In this document: positions 34,789 through 42,154 of the stretch, piece by piece
How the letters are laid out: each line of letters starts with the position of its first letter
Position numbering within the stretch: position 1 is the first letter of the stretch
From: Maribacter sp. ACAM166
Lineage (GTDB): Bacteria > Bacteroidota > Bacteroidia > Flavobacteriales > Flavobacteriaceae
DNA: 50,617 nucleotides
Assembly: GCF_005771495.1 (NCBI RefSeq)
Contig: NZ_VAUW01000031.1
Location: 1-50,617 of the forward strand
Direction: 5' to 3'
The notes under the pieces: model-generated
What the model was told of the DNA's origin: nothing
Database searches by the model: none
Seen by the model: the letters and a program-made list of their open reading frames with translations, nothing else
Translations under genes and position numbers: made by a program

Positions 34789-37188
34789 TTAATATTTGTA
34801 TTTAAAGTTTAACAAAAGGTTTCTGCCCAAGTCGTCCGCGTAATAACGCAGTCGGTTCAGGTAATTTCGATAAGAAGTATTCATAAGGTTATCTATGGTA
34901 AGCCCCAGTGTAAGTTTTGATTTTTTGCCGATATTAAAATCGATGTTCGAACTGAAATTGAGTAGATGGTAAGCATCTGGAGGGGTACTAACATCAACGA
35001 CCTCGAATGTTTGGGTTTCGGGGACGAAGACTTCAAAATTATTATCAGGAAATTCGTTCTGGCTGAAAACATATTGGCTTTCCAATGCCAATCTTAGATT
35101 ATGATATTCAGTGTTCTGGTATACCAGTCCGTTTTTGGTATTTACAGACGGCATATTTATTAGTGCTTCTTTACGGTTACGGTCATAGCCTTTGACCAGG
35201 GAGAACTGATGGTCAAAACGGAAATTTGTTACAAAAGTATAGGAGGCATCCACATCCACACCCAACAATCTGGCATTGATCTGACGGTATTCCCAGACCT
35301 GAAAACTTCCCCTGACCGTTTGTTGGATTTCCGTAGGCTCTATGACGATAAAATCACTGATACTATTGATATACGGGTTGATGGAAAAGCCAAAGGTGGA
35401 ATTCTCCCGTTGCAGTGTCAAGGCCAATTTGTTGGACACTTCGTGTCTAAAACGCAAATCGCCCAACTCGATGCGGGAAGCTGAATGGTGCAGCCCTTCA
35501 CTAAAAAGTTCAGAAGGGTTCGGTGCTCGAGAAGCCAGCGAATAATTAAAAAAGAGTTTGTATTCATCATCGAAGGCATAGGTTCCTCCGGCGGTGGCCG
35601 ACGCATTGTAGTAATTTAATTGCGGATTGGTGAGTATCTGATTGTCCAGTTCCTTTACTACAATGTTTGTAAACTGTTCGTCATAACCGCGTGATTCCCA
35701 AAAAGAGGTTCGGTAAAACTTGAACACATCCATAAAAGTGTAGTCAAAACGCGCCCCTACCTCAAGAATCAGGTTTTTATCCAGCCTGTAATCTACAATA
35801 CCATAAACACCTAAATCATATTTGTCAAAATCGGGAATCAGACGTCTTACCCCTGTATTCGGGTTAGCAAAATTATTTTGATATCGAGCCATCATTCCGG
35901 ACTTCAAATTACTTTTATGGTTAAGGACACCATCGAGGTCCAGCATCAATGTATGTGTATCAAGCCTTAGATCAAGAGAGGCCTTGTCTGCATCGTCCCC
36001 ACGGCGGATATCGAATTCAAGTCTATTATTGCGCTGATAATCATATTGCAAGCTAATTTTTCCCAGGCCCACGAACCTTTTGAATACCCTTAACCTTGCC
36101 AAATGATGAATCACGTCCTGATTTGGTTCGGTAATGTTGTAGGTGAAATCCCTGATTATAAGCGGCCGGTCGCTATTGATTGCCCTTACTTGGTCTTGGG
36201 CACCTCCCAGATGGGAAGCGCGCAATATCCCTATATCATTTTTAAAAAGGGAATAATACGCTTCCATGCCGTAATCAAAGCGATTAAGTCCAATTCGAAG
36301 TGAAGCATTGCGTTCGAAAATACCGGTGTTGCTCAAAACATAGTCTGGGGCCTCAAAATCACCAAAACGTTTTACTGTACCCTGTGCCGTACCATACCAA
36401 CCGTTTTGATAACTTTTGGTCAATTGGGACGTCACGGAAGAACCCCTCCCATTGGATGCTGCACTCAATATTGATTTGCCATACAAGCTATCCTTAACAG
36501 TTACCTTTGATGCCTCGGCAACAATTACACCGCCCACAGCATCACCGCCATACTGTAAAGCCCCAGCTCCTTTAATCAAGGTAAGGTTGCCCGCAGCATT
36601 GACATCCACATTTGGTGCATGTTCTGCCCCCCATTCCTGGTCTTCCATCCTGACCCCGTTATTAACGATAATTACACGGCTACTGTGCAATCCGTTGATC
36701 ATCGGTTTCACTACCGTATTTCCCGTATTCAGTGAAGAAACACCGCTAAGACTATTTAGGGCATCACCTAGCGAGCCGCTACTGAAACGTTCCAATTCTT
36801 CCTTTGAAACCTTGTTTTCAAAAAGGGTGTTGGTCTTGTTTCTATTGGCTTTCCCTTTTAGAATCACTTCGTTGAGTTCCTCTAAATGGTGTTCTAGACG
36901 AAAGATTTTTGTCGTGTTGCCAATTACCTTTATTGTGTATCCCTCCGTTAGGCAATAGGGGTGCGAAACTTGTATGGAATAGGTATTCTCACAAAGTCCT
37001 ACTAGGGTAAACTTTCCTTCCAAATCGGTCTGAACTGCCTGTTCAGTTCCGGCCACGATAAGCGTGGCGCCAAGTAAAACAGAACTGTCGTGCAAGTCGA
37101 CGACGGTACCGGAAAGGGTATAATTACAATTTTGTGAAATGGATGTAATACTGCTAAATAACAGTATTATTAGTGCATAAAGGCGCAT
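34789..37188 (-). CDS. TonB-dependent outer membrane receptor, probable metal uptake
   Basis: 799 residues: a signal peptide (about 1-18), carboxypeptidase-regulatory-like domain (YTLSGTVVDLHDSSVLLGAT), plug domain (SSLNTGNTVVKPMINGLHS, GALQYGGDAVGGVI), then a 22-strand-type barrel ending in an aromatic-rich strand. It is shorter than SusC proteins and lacks a SusD partner, so the substrate is probably not a large glycan. A His/Cys-rich small protein upstream and a lipoprotein downstream form a likely three-gene operon. That context suggests a metal ion or metal chelate as substrate, an inference only. Confidence 0.9.
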   Translation of the reverse strand: MRLYALIILLFSSITSISQNCNYTLSGTVVDLHDSSVLLGATLIVAGTEQAVQTDLEGKFTLVGLCENTYSIQVSHPYCLTEGYTIKVIGNTTKIFRLEHHLEELNEVILKGKANRNKTNTLFENKVSKEELERFSSGSLGDALNSLSGVSSLNTGNTVVKPMINGLHSSRVIIVNNGVRMEDQEWGAEHAPNVDVNAAGNLTLIKGAGALQYGGDAVGGVIVAEASKVTVKDSLYGKSILSAASNGRGSSVTSQLTKSYQNGWYGTAQGTVKRFGDFEAPDYVLSNTGIFERNASLRIGLNRFDYGMEAYYSLFKNDIGILRASHLGGAQDQVRAINSDRPLIIRDFTYNITEPNQDVIHHLARLRVFKRFVGLGKISLQYDYQRNNRLEFDIRRGDDADKASLDLRLDTHTLMLDLDGVLNHKSNLKSGMMARYQNNFANPNTGVRRLIPDFDKYDLGVYGIVDYRLDKNLILEVGARFDYTFMDVFKFYRTSFWESRGYDEQFTNIVVKELDNQILTNPQLNYYNASATAGGTYAFDDEYKLFFNYSLASRAPNPSELFSEGLHHSASRIELGDLRFRHEVSNKLALTLQRENSTFGFSINPYINSISDFIVIEPTEIQQTVRGSFQVWEYRQINARLLGVDVDASYTFVTNFRFDHQFSLVKGYDRNRKEALINMPSVNTKNGLVYQNTEYHNLRLALESQYVFSQNEFPDNNFEVFVPETQTFEVVDVSTPPDAYHLLNFSSNIDFNIGKKSKLTLGLTIDNLMNTSYRNYLNRLRYYADDLGRNLLLNFKYKY

Positions 37189-37228
37189 ATAATATTCTTA
37201 GATAAAAATAAAACCGGGTTCGGATCTT

Positions 37229-37561
37229 TTAACTAAGAAAATGCGGAGGTGCTCTTAATCGGGTATTAGTGTTTTTGAAGGAATGATATAATAGTGAAGA
37301 AAATTGGATTTCGATTTTTTCTAGAACTGGAGGAGTCAAAAGTTCTACATATTCCGCCAACTCATAATTGAACGAGGCCAAATGAAAATGACATATTTTA
37401 CAGTCTGGAACATCGGTATGAATATGGGTGGTCTGCTCGTTGCATACAACGTGTTCGTGCTCCTGAAAGATATGTGAAAATTGAATAACGTCAGGAAGCA
37501 TTAAAGCCGCTATAAGCAACAATGCCGCAATAACATTCAAAATTTGTTTTTCAATTCTCAT
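37229..37561 (-). CDS. Small His/Cys-rich exported protein
   Basis: 110 residues with an N-terminal hydrophobic segment (about 9-24) that is a signal peptide or anchor. It is followed by a metal-binding-like stretch FSHIFQEHEHVVCNEQTTH and then DCKICHFHL. The many His and Cys residues in a short span resemble DUF2946-like proteins that accompany TonB metal receptors. First gene of the block, 40 bp before the receptor start. The metal is not known. Confidence 0.7.
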   Translation of the reverse strand: MRIEKQILNVIAALLLIAALMLPDVIQFSHIFQEHEHVVCNEQTTHIHTDVPDCKICHFHLASFNYELAEYVELLTPPVLEKIEIQFSSLLYHSFKNTNTRLRAPPHFLS

Positions 37562-37832
37562 TTAAGCGACACTGTACTGTTCTTGGATTACACCGAATAT
37601 TGTTATGTTCTCTCAGTGCTAAAATATAAAACTATTTCTACATTTAGTACTAATCGCTAAAGGGATTAATAGATAGAAACTTATTCTTACAAATCGAACG
37701 TTTTCCGAACCTACAATCTAACTCTTAAAGTTCAAACAAACCAGTTTCGACTTAATTGAACTTTCAAATAGTTCTTCTATGTTTAAATTTTAGGATAAGA
37801 CCTTTTAGTGATTAACCTATAGGGTTGCGAAG

Positions 37833-37852
37833 GGTTGGCAATGGTTGGCAAT
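37833..37852 (+). repeat. Tandem GGTTGGCAAT pair, related to the left-end array
   Basis: Two perfect 10-mers end to end. The same 10-mer occurs three times in the left-end array (5060, 5158, 5246), always on the + strand. If the island were excised as a circle, these copies and the array would lie on opposite sides of the integrase and attachment site. Confidence 0.65.
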
Positions 37853-37955
37853 GGTAGGGGTTTATAGAATAGAATTAGAGTTGTTGTTTTAGTGTTTATT
37901 TAAATAACAGAATATTAGGTAGTTATGACATGTTATTTAATTTTAAAAGCGGGTA

Positions 37956-37985
37956 GTTGTTCGGGTGGTATAACACCCGAATAAC
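37956..37985. terminator. Hairpin after the integrase operon
   Basis: Arms GTTGTTCGGGTG and CACCCGAATAAC form a 12-position stem with one G-T pair and a 6-nt loop. It lies 28 bp past the stop of the minus-strand gene at 38013. No T-run follows on either strand, so it may be an mRNA-stabilising hairpin or a protein site rather than a true terminator. Confidence 0.45.
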
Positions 37986-38012
37986 CCTAATGGTAACCCA
38001 AATGGTATTTCT

Positions 38013-38813
38013 TCAGTCTTTTTTGCTAAAAACATAGTCTAATACGTATTGATTCATTTCTTCTTGCGTAGGCATTGGCAAACTTGTTTCTGGTATTTGC
38101 GATAGGGGTAAGGTATTAGTTTTAATGGAACCGTTGCTTTTTATTTTTGGTGCATAATTAAAATCAAATTCTTCAAATTTAAATTCTTCGTTCAAGGCCA
38201 ATAGTATTTTTAAATCACCTTCGAATTGTATGATTTCCTTCAAGATTGGAATTTCGCTTAATAATCCGTCATTAAACTTTTTTGAATTCCCCATTAAAAA
38301 TTGATCTAACCCCTTTGAATATTCCTGAACGGCCCTGGTCTTAAAAGTATCCTGTTTAATTGAATACAATTCTAATTTGGTAGCATTGTTCACTTTAGGA
38401 AAGCCGTTATTATTTTCAGACATTCTCACAATGTCAAAATTTGGAGAATGTATGTTATCTATAATAGTAAGATAGTGGAGTCTAGCAATTTTTTTTACCT
38501 CCGGATTTTCCAGCGCAAAAATTTGGTTATTGAATGAATGGAAGAAATCAATGAATATGTTTTCGATATATTCTTGGAAAGTATTTGTAATGTGACTATA
38601 ATAGGCATTCAGTAGTGCCTTGACCGGTTTTTTTACGGTCTTATATTGCTCTGGGTCCAATAGGTTTATAGCTGTCTTAGATGTCAGGCTTAAGATTTTT
38701 GTAGTAGTGAACAATTTTTCCGAAATGAACAGTGCCATTTTTTCTTCATTGGATAAAGAACTAAGCGCCTCTTTTTTTAAATATCCAAAATAAGCTTTAT
38801 TCTTTTTAGTCAT
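38013..38813 (-). CDS. Unknown protein translationally coupled to the integrase
   Basis: 266 residues, mainly helical by eye, with no signal peptide or membrane helix. It begins KNKAYFGYLKKEALSSL and includes AYYSHITNTFQEYIENIF. The C-terminus is Pro/Ser-rich then EEMNQYVLDYVFSKKD. It was not recognised. Its start overlaps the end of the integrase gene by 8 bp, so it is almost certainly made together with the integrase. It may be a recombination directionality factor, accessory DNA-binding protein or island maintenance protein. These roles are guesses from position. Confidence 0.75.
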   Translation of the reverse strand: MTKKNKAYFGYLKKEALSSLSNEEKMALFISEKLFTTTKILSLTSKTAINLLDPEQYKTVKKPVKALLNAYYSHITNTFQEYIENIFIDFFHSFNNQIFALENPEVKKIARLHYLTIIDNIHSPNFDIVRMSENNNGFPKVNNATKLELYSIKQDTFKTRAVQEYSKGLDQFLMGNSKKFNDGLLSEIPILKEIIQFEGDLKILLALNEEFKFEEFDFNYAPKIKSNGSIKTNTLPLSQIPETSLPMPTQEEMNQYVLDYVFSKKD

Positions 38814-40158
38814 TTTGGGTTTTATCGGTTACTGATGTTTGTAGGAATTCTGAGTAATCGGCTGGAAGTTCCGCATCGATATCCCGAAGATATTTTTCTA
38901 ATGCAATTAAAGTATTATGTCCGGTTATTCCCAATAATTTACTTTTGGTCTCATTTTCAGATAATTCTTTTCTCATCTCTCTATACAGCTTGGTTATATA
39001 AGTGTGCCTATAGCTGTAGAGTCCGTATTCTCTACCAAGTTGGAAATGGTCCTTCACTTTTTTAAACCTTTTAGAAAAGTAATTTCTTTTGTCCATTTCC
39101 GGGATATCCCAAATTCCACCAATTTGGTGTGGTGTGAAAAGATAATGTTCAGATTCAAGACCTGAAAAATCAGGTAGTAGATCGATTAATATTTCAGGGA
39201 TAATTTTAATCTTGACTTTTTTGTTTTTTGCTTTGACATATATCTTCTTGTCGGATACGTCAACATCCTTGATCTTTAAACGGCAAACTTCTATGGGCCT
39301 TAAAAAATTAAGTGAAAGGAACCGAACGAAAGATAGGAGTAAAGGATCATTATCTGTCATATAGGTCTCCAGTTTTGATTCCTGTACCGGAGTGAAAGTT
39401 TTATTTCGTTCTGGCTTAGTGGGGAGAACATTAATTTTAAGAATAAAATTATCATCTATAATTTCATTGTCCTCCAACGTTGTGAAAATTGAACTTAGCG
39501 TGGTTCGGGCGTTGTTCCTGGTTCTAGCCGATGTTCGTTCTAAAACGGAATTAAGATATTCGACTACCGTTTTCTTGTTTATCTTGCTAATATCCTTTAT
39601 TTCTTTTTCATTCAACCATTTTTGGAATTGCCGAACGGGGCTTACATATCCTACGTACGAATTAGGGCTGAGCGTTTGCTTTTTGATTTTGAGCCCAAAA
39701 TCGAAAGCTTCTTCGGCGGACATGGATTTCTCATCGACGGTAACGGGCAGGGCAGGGGTAGGTGATGGTTTTGGTTGGGTTTCCGTTTTTGGGGTTTCCT
39801 CCTGTAGTTTCTCCAAAATGGTTTCAGGAGCAGTGGTTTCCTGGGCAGGCTCTTTTGATGGGACGTAGAGTTGAGAATTGTCCTTATTTGGAACATATCC
39901 GTTTTCTAAAAATTTCACAAGTGACCTTTTGATGAGTTTCATGAACATCAATCGTTCATTTTTGGTCTTGAAACGGTTTACGCCACCCTTGATTGGAGAT
40001 TGGCGTTTGAGTTTATTTGAATCCTTGTCCCTGTATGAAAAATAGACATACCAATCCTTGGAAAGGGCTTCCTTTTGCTGCTTGCGGGTTAGTTTGGACC
40101 AACCTTTAATATTGACCCCTCCCGTATAGAATTTAGGCTCGGAATAGTTAAGTTTCAT
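38806..40158 (-). CDS. Tyrosine-type site-specific integrase of the island
   Basis: About 450 residues starting at the ATG at 40158; longer reading frames run through the attachment site and are not credible. The N-terminal part has a DNA-arm-like region (DWYVYFSYRDKDSNKLKRQ). The core-binding SAM-like domain spans roughly 165-250 and the catalytic domain 260-430. Catalytic residues: Arg near 286 in FLRPIEVCRL, Lys in VKAKNKKVK, the second Arg in YSYRHTYIT near 382, His in GHNTL, and the nucleophile Tyr in EKYLRD near 423. It lies beside the right tRNA-Met repeat and reads away from it. A relic with the same N-terminus lies beside the left repeat. Confidence 0.93.
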   Translation of the reverse strand: MKLNYSEPKFYTGGVNIKGWSKLTRKQQKEALSKDWYVYFSYRDKDSNKLKRQSPIKGGVNRFKTKNERLMFMKLIKRSLVKFLENGYVPNKDNSQLYVPSKEPAQETTAPETILEKLQEETPKTETQPKPSPTPALPVTVDEKSMSAEEAFDFGLKIKKQTLSPNSYVGYVSPVRQFQKWLNEKEIKDISKINKKTVVEYLNSVLERTSARTRNNARTTLSSIFTTLEDNEIIDDNFILKINVLPTKPERNKTFTPVQESKLETYMTDNDPLLLSFVRFLSLNFLRPIEVCRLKIKDVDVSDKKIYVKAKNKKVKIKIIPEILIDLLPDFSGLESEHYLFTPHQIGGIWDIPEMDKRNYFSKRFKKVKDHFQLGREYGLYSYRHTYITKLYREMRKELSENETKSKLLGITGHNTLIALEKYLRDIDAELPADYSEFLQTSVTDKTQND

Positions 40159-40166
40159 GCGCAAAG

Positions 40167-40186
40167 CGTATACGTTATCGTATACG
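40167..40186. promoter_or_regulatory. Twin CGTATACG palindromes at the integrase start
   Basis: Two copies of the 8-bp palindrome CGTATACG (40167-40174 and 40179-40186) separated by 4 bp, 9 bp upstream of the integrase ATG. The placement fits an operator for integrase autoregulation or arm-type binding sites. Related copies flank the left attachment site. Confidence 0.55.
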
Positions 40187-40215
40187 GTAGGCAAAAGTAT
40201 GGAAATAAAAGACAT

Positions 40216-40246
40216 AAAAAAACGGCTTGTGCGTACACGAACCGTT
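40216..40246 (-). terminator. Hairpin terminator behind the tRNA-Met 3' half, right copy
   Basis: Near copy of 4457-4488 with the apex changed to CGTACACG. The stem of AACGG and CCGTT plus inner pairs is followed by Ts on the minus strand. It separates the attachment site from the integrase gene. Confidence 0.7.
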
Positions 40247-40262
40247 GATTTTGTTGGCCTAG

Positions 40263-40311
40263 GCCTTCGTAGCGGGGACTGGACTCGAACCAGCGACCTT
40301 CGGGTTATGAG
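40263..40311 (-). repeat. Attachment-site repeat, right: tRNA-Met(CAU) 3' half
   Basis: Identical over 49 bp to 4505-4553. The bases on the 5' side of the anticodon loop do not form the missing tRNA half, so the intact tRNA gene must lie elsewhere, probably at higher coordinates outside the window or displaced. Confidence 0.85.
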
Positions 40312-40481
40312 CCTTAAGGGTATTGGTGTGATATGGTCTAATATGTAGTATATACTAATGTTTATAGGAGATGTTGTTTTCAATAAAACCATAAAAAGGC
40401 ATCTAAAAGCAGTAAATGTTTTACCTATGTTTTACCCTTTTTCGGCAAGTTTCTTCTATCTTTGAGGAAAGAGAATAATCC
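40312..40481. promoter_or_regulatory. Leader of the second integrase with a palindrome
   Basis: 170 bp between the right repeat and the next integrase. The 12-bp palindrome TAGTATATACTA lies at 40346-40357. It is a likely promoter or operator region for the second integrase, with no clear box assigned. Confidence 0.4.
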
Positions 40482-41819
40482 ATGGCATCAGTGAAGATAG
40501 TACTTGTCAAGCATAAAAAGAAAAAGGACGGCACAGTTCCTATAGCCGTTCGTGTAACGAAAAATCGCAAAACAAGCTATATTTTCACAGGTAATTATAT
40601 TTTTGAAAAAGAATGGAACGCAACAGAACGATGCTTAAAAAAGTCGCATCCGAATTCAACGCGGTTAAATAATTTACTTCAAAAAAAGTTGAGTGAAGCC
40701 CATGCAAGTCTACTTGATGCGGAAACGAGCAACGAAAATCTCTCAACAAAACAAATAGCTAATAAGGTAAAACGTAAAGGAAGTGGTGTTTCTTTTTTTG
40801 AAGCTGCAGCGGAGCGTATTGAACGAAAATATAAGGCGGGAACGTTTTCCGTTGCTAAATCGGAAATGTCTATCCTGTATAACATAGCAGAGTATTTAAA
40901 TTTAAATTCTAGTGCACCAATGGAAACTGTAATCAAACAAATACAGGAACGTCGTAAAAAACGAATGGTTCAAGGTCGGAAACCTGAACATTCCATGGTG
41001 GACGATATTAAGCTTTTTACAAAGAAGAAAACACTTCCCTTTGAGGAGATTGATACGGCTTTTTTGAATAAGTACAAATCTTTTTGTGCTGCATATCTAG
41101 GTCAAAAAACACGTACAATCACAAACCAATTGATTTTTATTCGCACCCTCTTTAATCAAGTTATTACGGATGGGGAAGTAGATAGAAAACATTATCCGTT
41201 TGCCGGAGATAAGGAAAAAATAAAAATAACATCCGGTCATAAAATCGGATTGACCAGAGAAGAAATATTGAGGATAGAAGATTTGAACTTGGAAATGCAA
41301 ACAAGTATTTGGCATACACGTAACGTTTGGCTATTTTCCTTTTACTTTGCTGGAATCAGAATATCTGATGTTTTGGAAATGAAATGGTCGGACTTTAAAG
41401 ATGGTCGTTTGTTCTATACGATGAACAAAAATGAAAAGCCTGTTAGTCTTAAGATACCTAAAAAGGCTAAAGACATAATTAGGCTATATGAAAATAGGCG
41501 AATATCAACAGATAATATCTTTCCTTTTTTAGACAATGTTAACCCAAAAAGTGAATATGACAAGTTTGTGAAAATTAGAAACGCAAGCAGTCTTTTTGAT
41601 AAATATTTAAAGCGTATTGGAAAGCAATGTGGTATAGAAAAGAACTTGTCGAACCATATTGCTCGTCATAGTTTCGGGAATATCGCGGGGGATTCTATCA
41701 GCCCTTATATGCTACAAAAGTTGTATCGTCATAGTGATCTAAAAACTACAATTGGGTATCAAGCGAACTTCATTCACAAAGAAGCTGATGAAGCATTAGA
41801 TGCTGTTATTAATTTTTAA
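40482..41819 (+). CDS. Second tyrosine-type integrase, Bacteroidota conjugative/mobilizable type
   Basis: 445 residues. The N-terminal arm-binding domain starts VKIVLVKHKKKKDGTVPIAV with YIFTGNYIFEKEWN. The SAM-like core-binding domain is around 100-220. In the catalytic domain, Arg near 290 lies in FAGIRISDVLEMKW, the His-x-x-Arg-His box HIARHSFG near 389, the later His in LYRHSDLKTT, and Tyr near 424 in IGYQAN. It is clearly different from the island integrase on its left. A tRNA-like 3' end lies directly downstream, so it probably belongs to another element that used a different tRNA. It starts at ATG 40482. Confidence 0.93.
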   Translation: MASVKIVLVKHKKKKDGTVPIAVRVTKNRKTSYIFTGNYIFEKEWNATERCLKKSHPNSTRLNNLLQKKLSEAHASLLDAETSNENLSTKQIANKVKRKGSGVSFFEAAAERIERKYKAGTFSVAKSEMSILYNIAEYLNLNSSAPMETVIKQIQERRKKRMVQGRKPEHSMVDDIKLFTKKKTLPFEEIDTAFLNKYKSFCAAYLGQKTRTITNQLIFIRTLFNQVITDGEVDRKHYPFAGDKEKIKITSGHKIGLTREEILRIEDLNLEMQTSIWHTRNVWLFSFYFAGIRISDVLEMKWSDFKDGRLFYTMNKNEKPVSLKIPKKAKDIIRLYENRRISTDNIFPFLDNVNPKSEYDKFVKIRNASSLFDKYLKRIGKQCGIEKNLSNHIARHSFGNIAGDSISPYMLQKLYRHSDLKTTIGYQANFIHKEADEALDAVINF

Positions 41820-41853
41820 AATAAAGTAGTGATGTTTTAAATATACTTAGGAT

Positions 41854-41896
41854 CTAGTGCCGCAAGGTGTATGAGTTCAAGTCTCTCCGCCTGTAC
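41854..41896 (+). repeat. tRNA-like 3' end downstream of the second integrase (putative attachment site)
   Basis: Contains GTGCCGCAAGG, then GAGTTCAAGTCTC, which looks like a T arm, then an acceptor-like strand ending CCGCCTGTACA. A long variable arm (Leu or Ser type) is suggested, but identity is uncertain, and the T stem is imperfect. It has no 5' half. A terminator follows directly, as after many tRNA genes. Confidence 0.5.
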
Positions 41897-41903
41897 ATAA
41901 GGA

Positions 41904-41931
41904 AAGTCGACTTTTAGGAGTCGGCTTTTTT
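41904..41931 (+). terminator. Hairpin terminator after the tRNA-like fragment
   Basis: Arms AAGTCGACT and AGTCGGCTT form a 9-bp stem with one G-T pair, followed by six Ts. It would end the integrase or tRNA transcript. Confidence 0.8.
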
Positions 41932-42092
41932 AGTTCTGGGTGACACAAATCTATTATTTTTGACCTCCAATTTTTAATGAATTGAATTGATGTTATTTGA
42001 TGTCAATATCAATTATTATGGGCTTTCCCTGAGTTTACACATAGGTTACCCCCCCCTAAAAAATCTTACCATAACTTGTCTGCGCAGGGATT

Positions 42093-42146
42093 CTATGCGG
42101 TTTTTGTAGTGTTCCTACAGATAAACGTAAAGCAAAAACCGCATAG
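42093..42146. repeat. Perfect 14-bp inverted repeat
   Basis: CTATGCGGTTTTTG (42093-42106) and its exact complement CAAAAACCGCATAG (42133-42146) lie 26 bp apart, just past the end of the minus-strand pseudogene. Each arm contains its own T5 or A5 run. It may be a terminator pair, a recombination site or an element end. Confidence 0.65.
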
Positions 42147-42154
42147 GGCGCACT

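Larger units (their letters stand above)
37562..38012. other. Gap between the receptor block and the integrase operon
   Basis: About 450 bp. It holds ACTTAATTGAACT at 37750-37762 with an inverted partner AAGTTCAA upstream, a doubled GGTTGGCAAT at 37833-37852, and a long hairpin at 37956-37985. No gene was seen. Confidence 0.5.
4505..40311. mobile_element. tRNA-Met-bounded integrative genomic island, about 35.8 kb
   Basis: Two identical 49-bp repeats containing the tRNA-Met 3' half, in the same orientation, enclose this region. A complete tyrosine integrase lies beside the right repeat and reads away from it, the usual layout for elements inserted into tRNA 3' ends. Cargo includes the sulfatase utilization locus, a DUF262-HEPN pair, regulators and a TonB receptor block. 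No conjugation genes are seen, so the island is either mobilised by others or fixed. Several internal genes are broken, which argues for an old insertion. Boundaries are inferred from the repeats. Confidence 0.7.

Noticed and set aside
36416..36958. A 180-residue gene on the + strand
   Set aside because: It lies entirely antisense to the well-supported TonB receptor gene and has no domain pattern.
39392..39868. A 158-residue gene on the + strand
   Set aside because: Antisense shadow of the integrase gene.
40159..40392. Longer N-terminus of the island integrase
   Set aside because: The extension would translate the tRNA fragment and terminator; the ATG at 40158 gives the expected start of the family.
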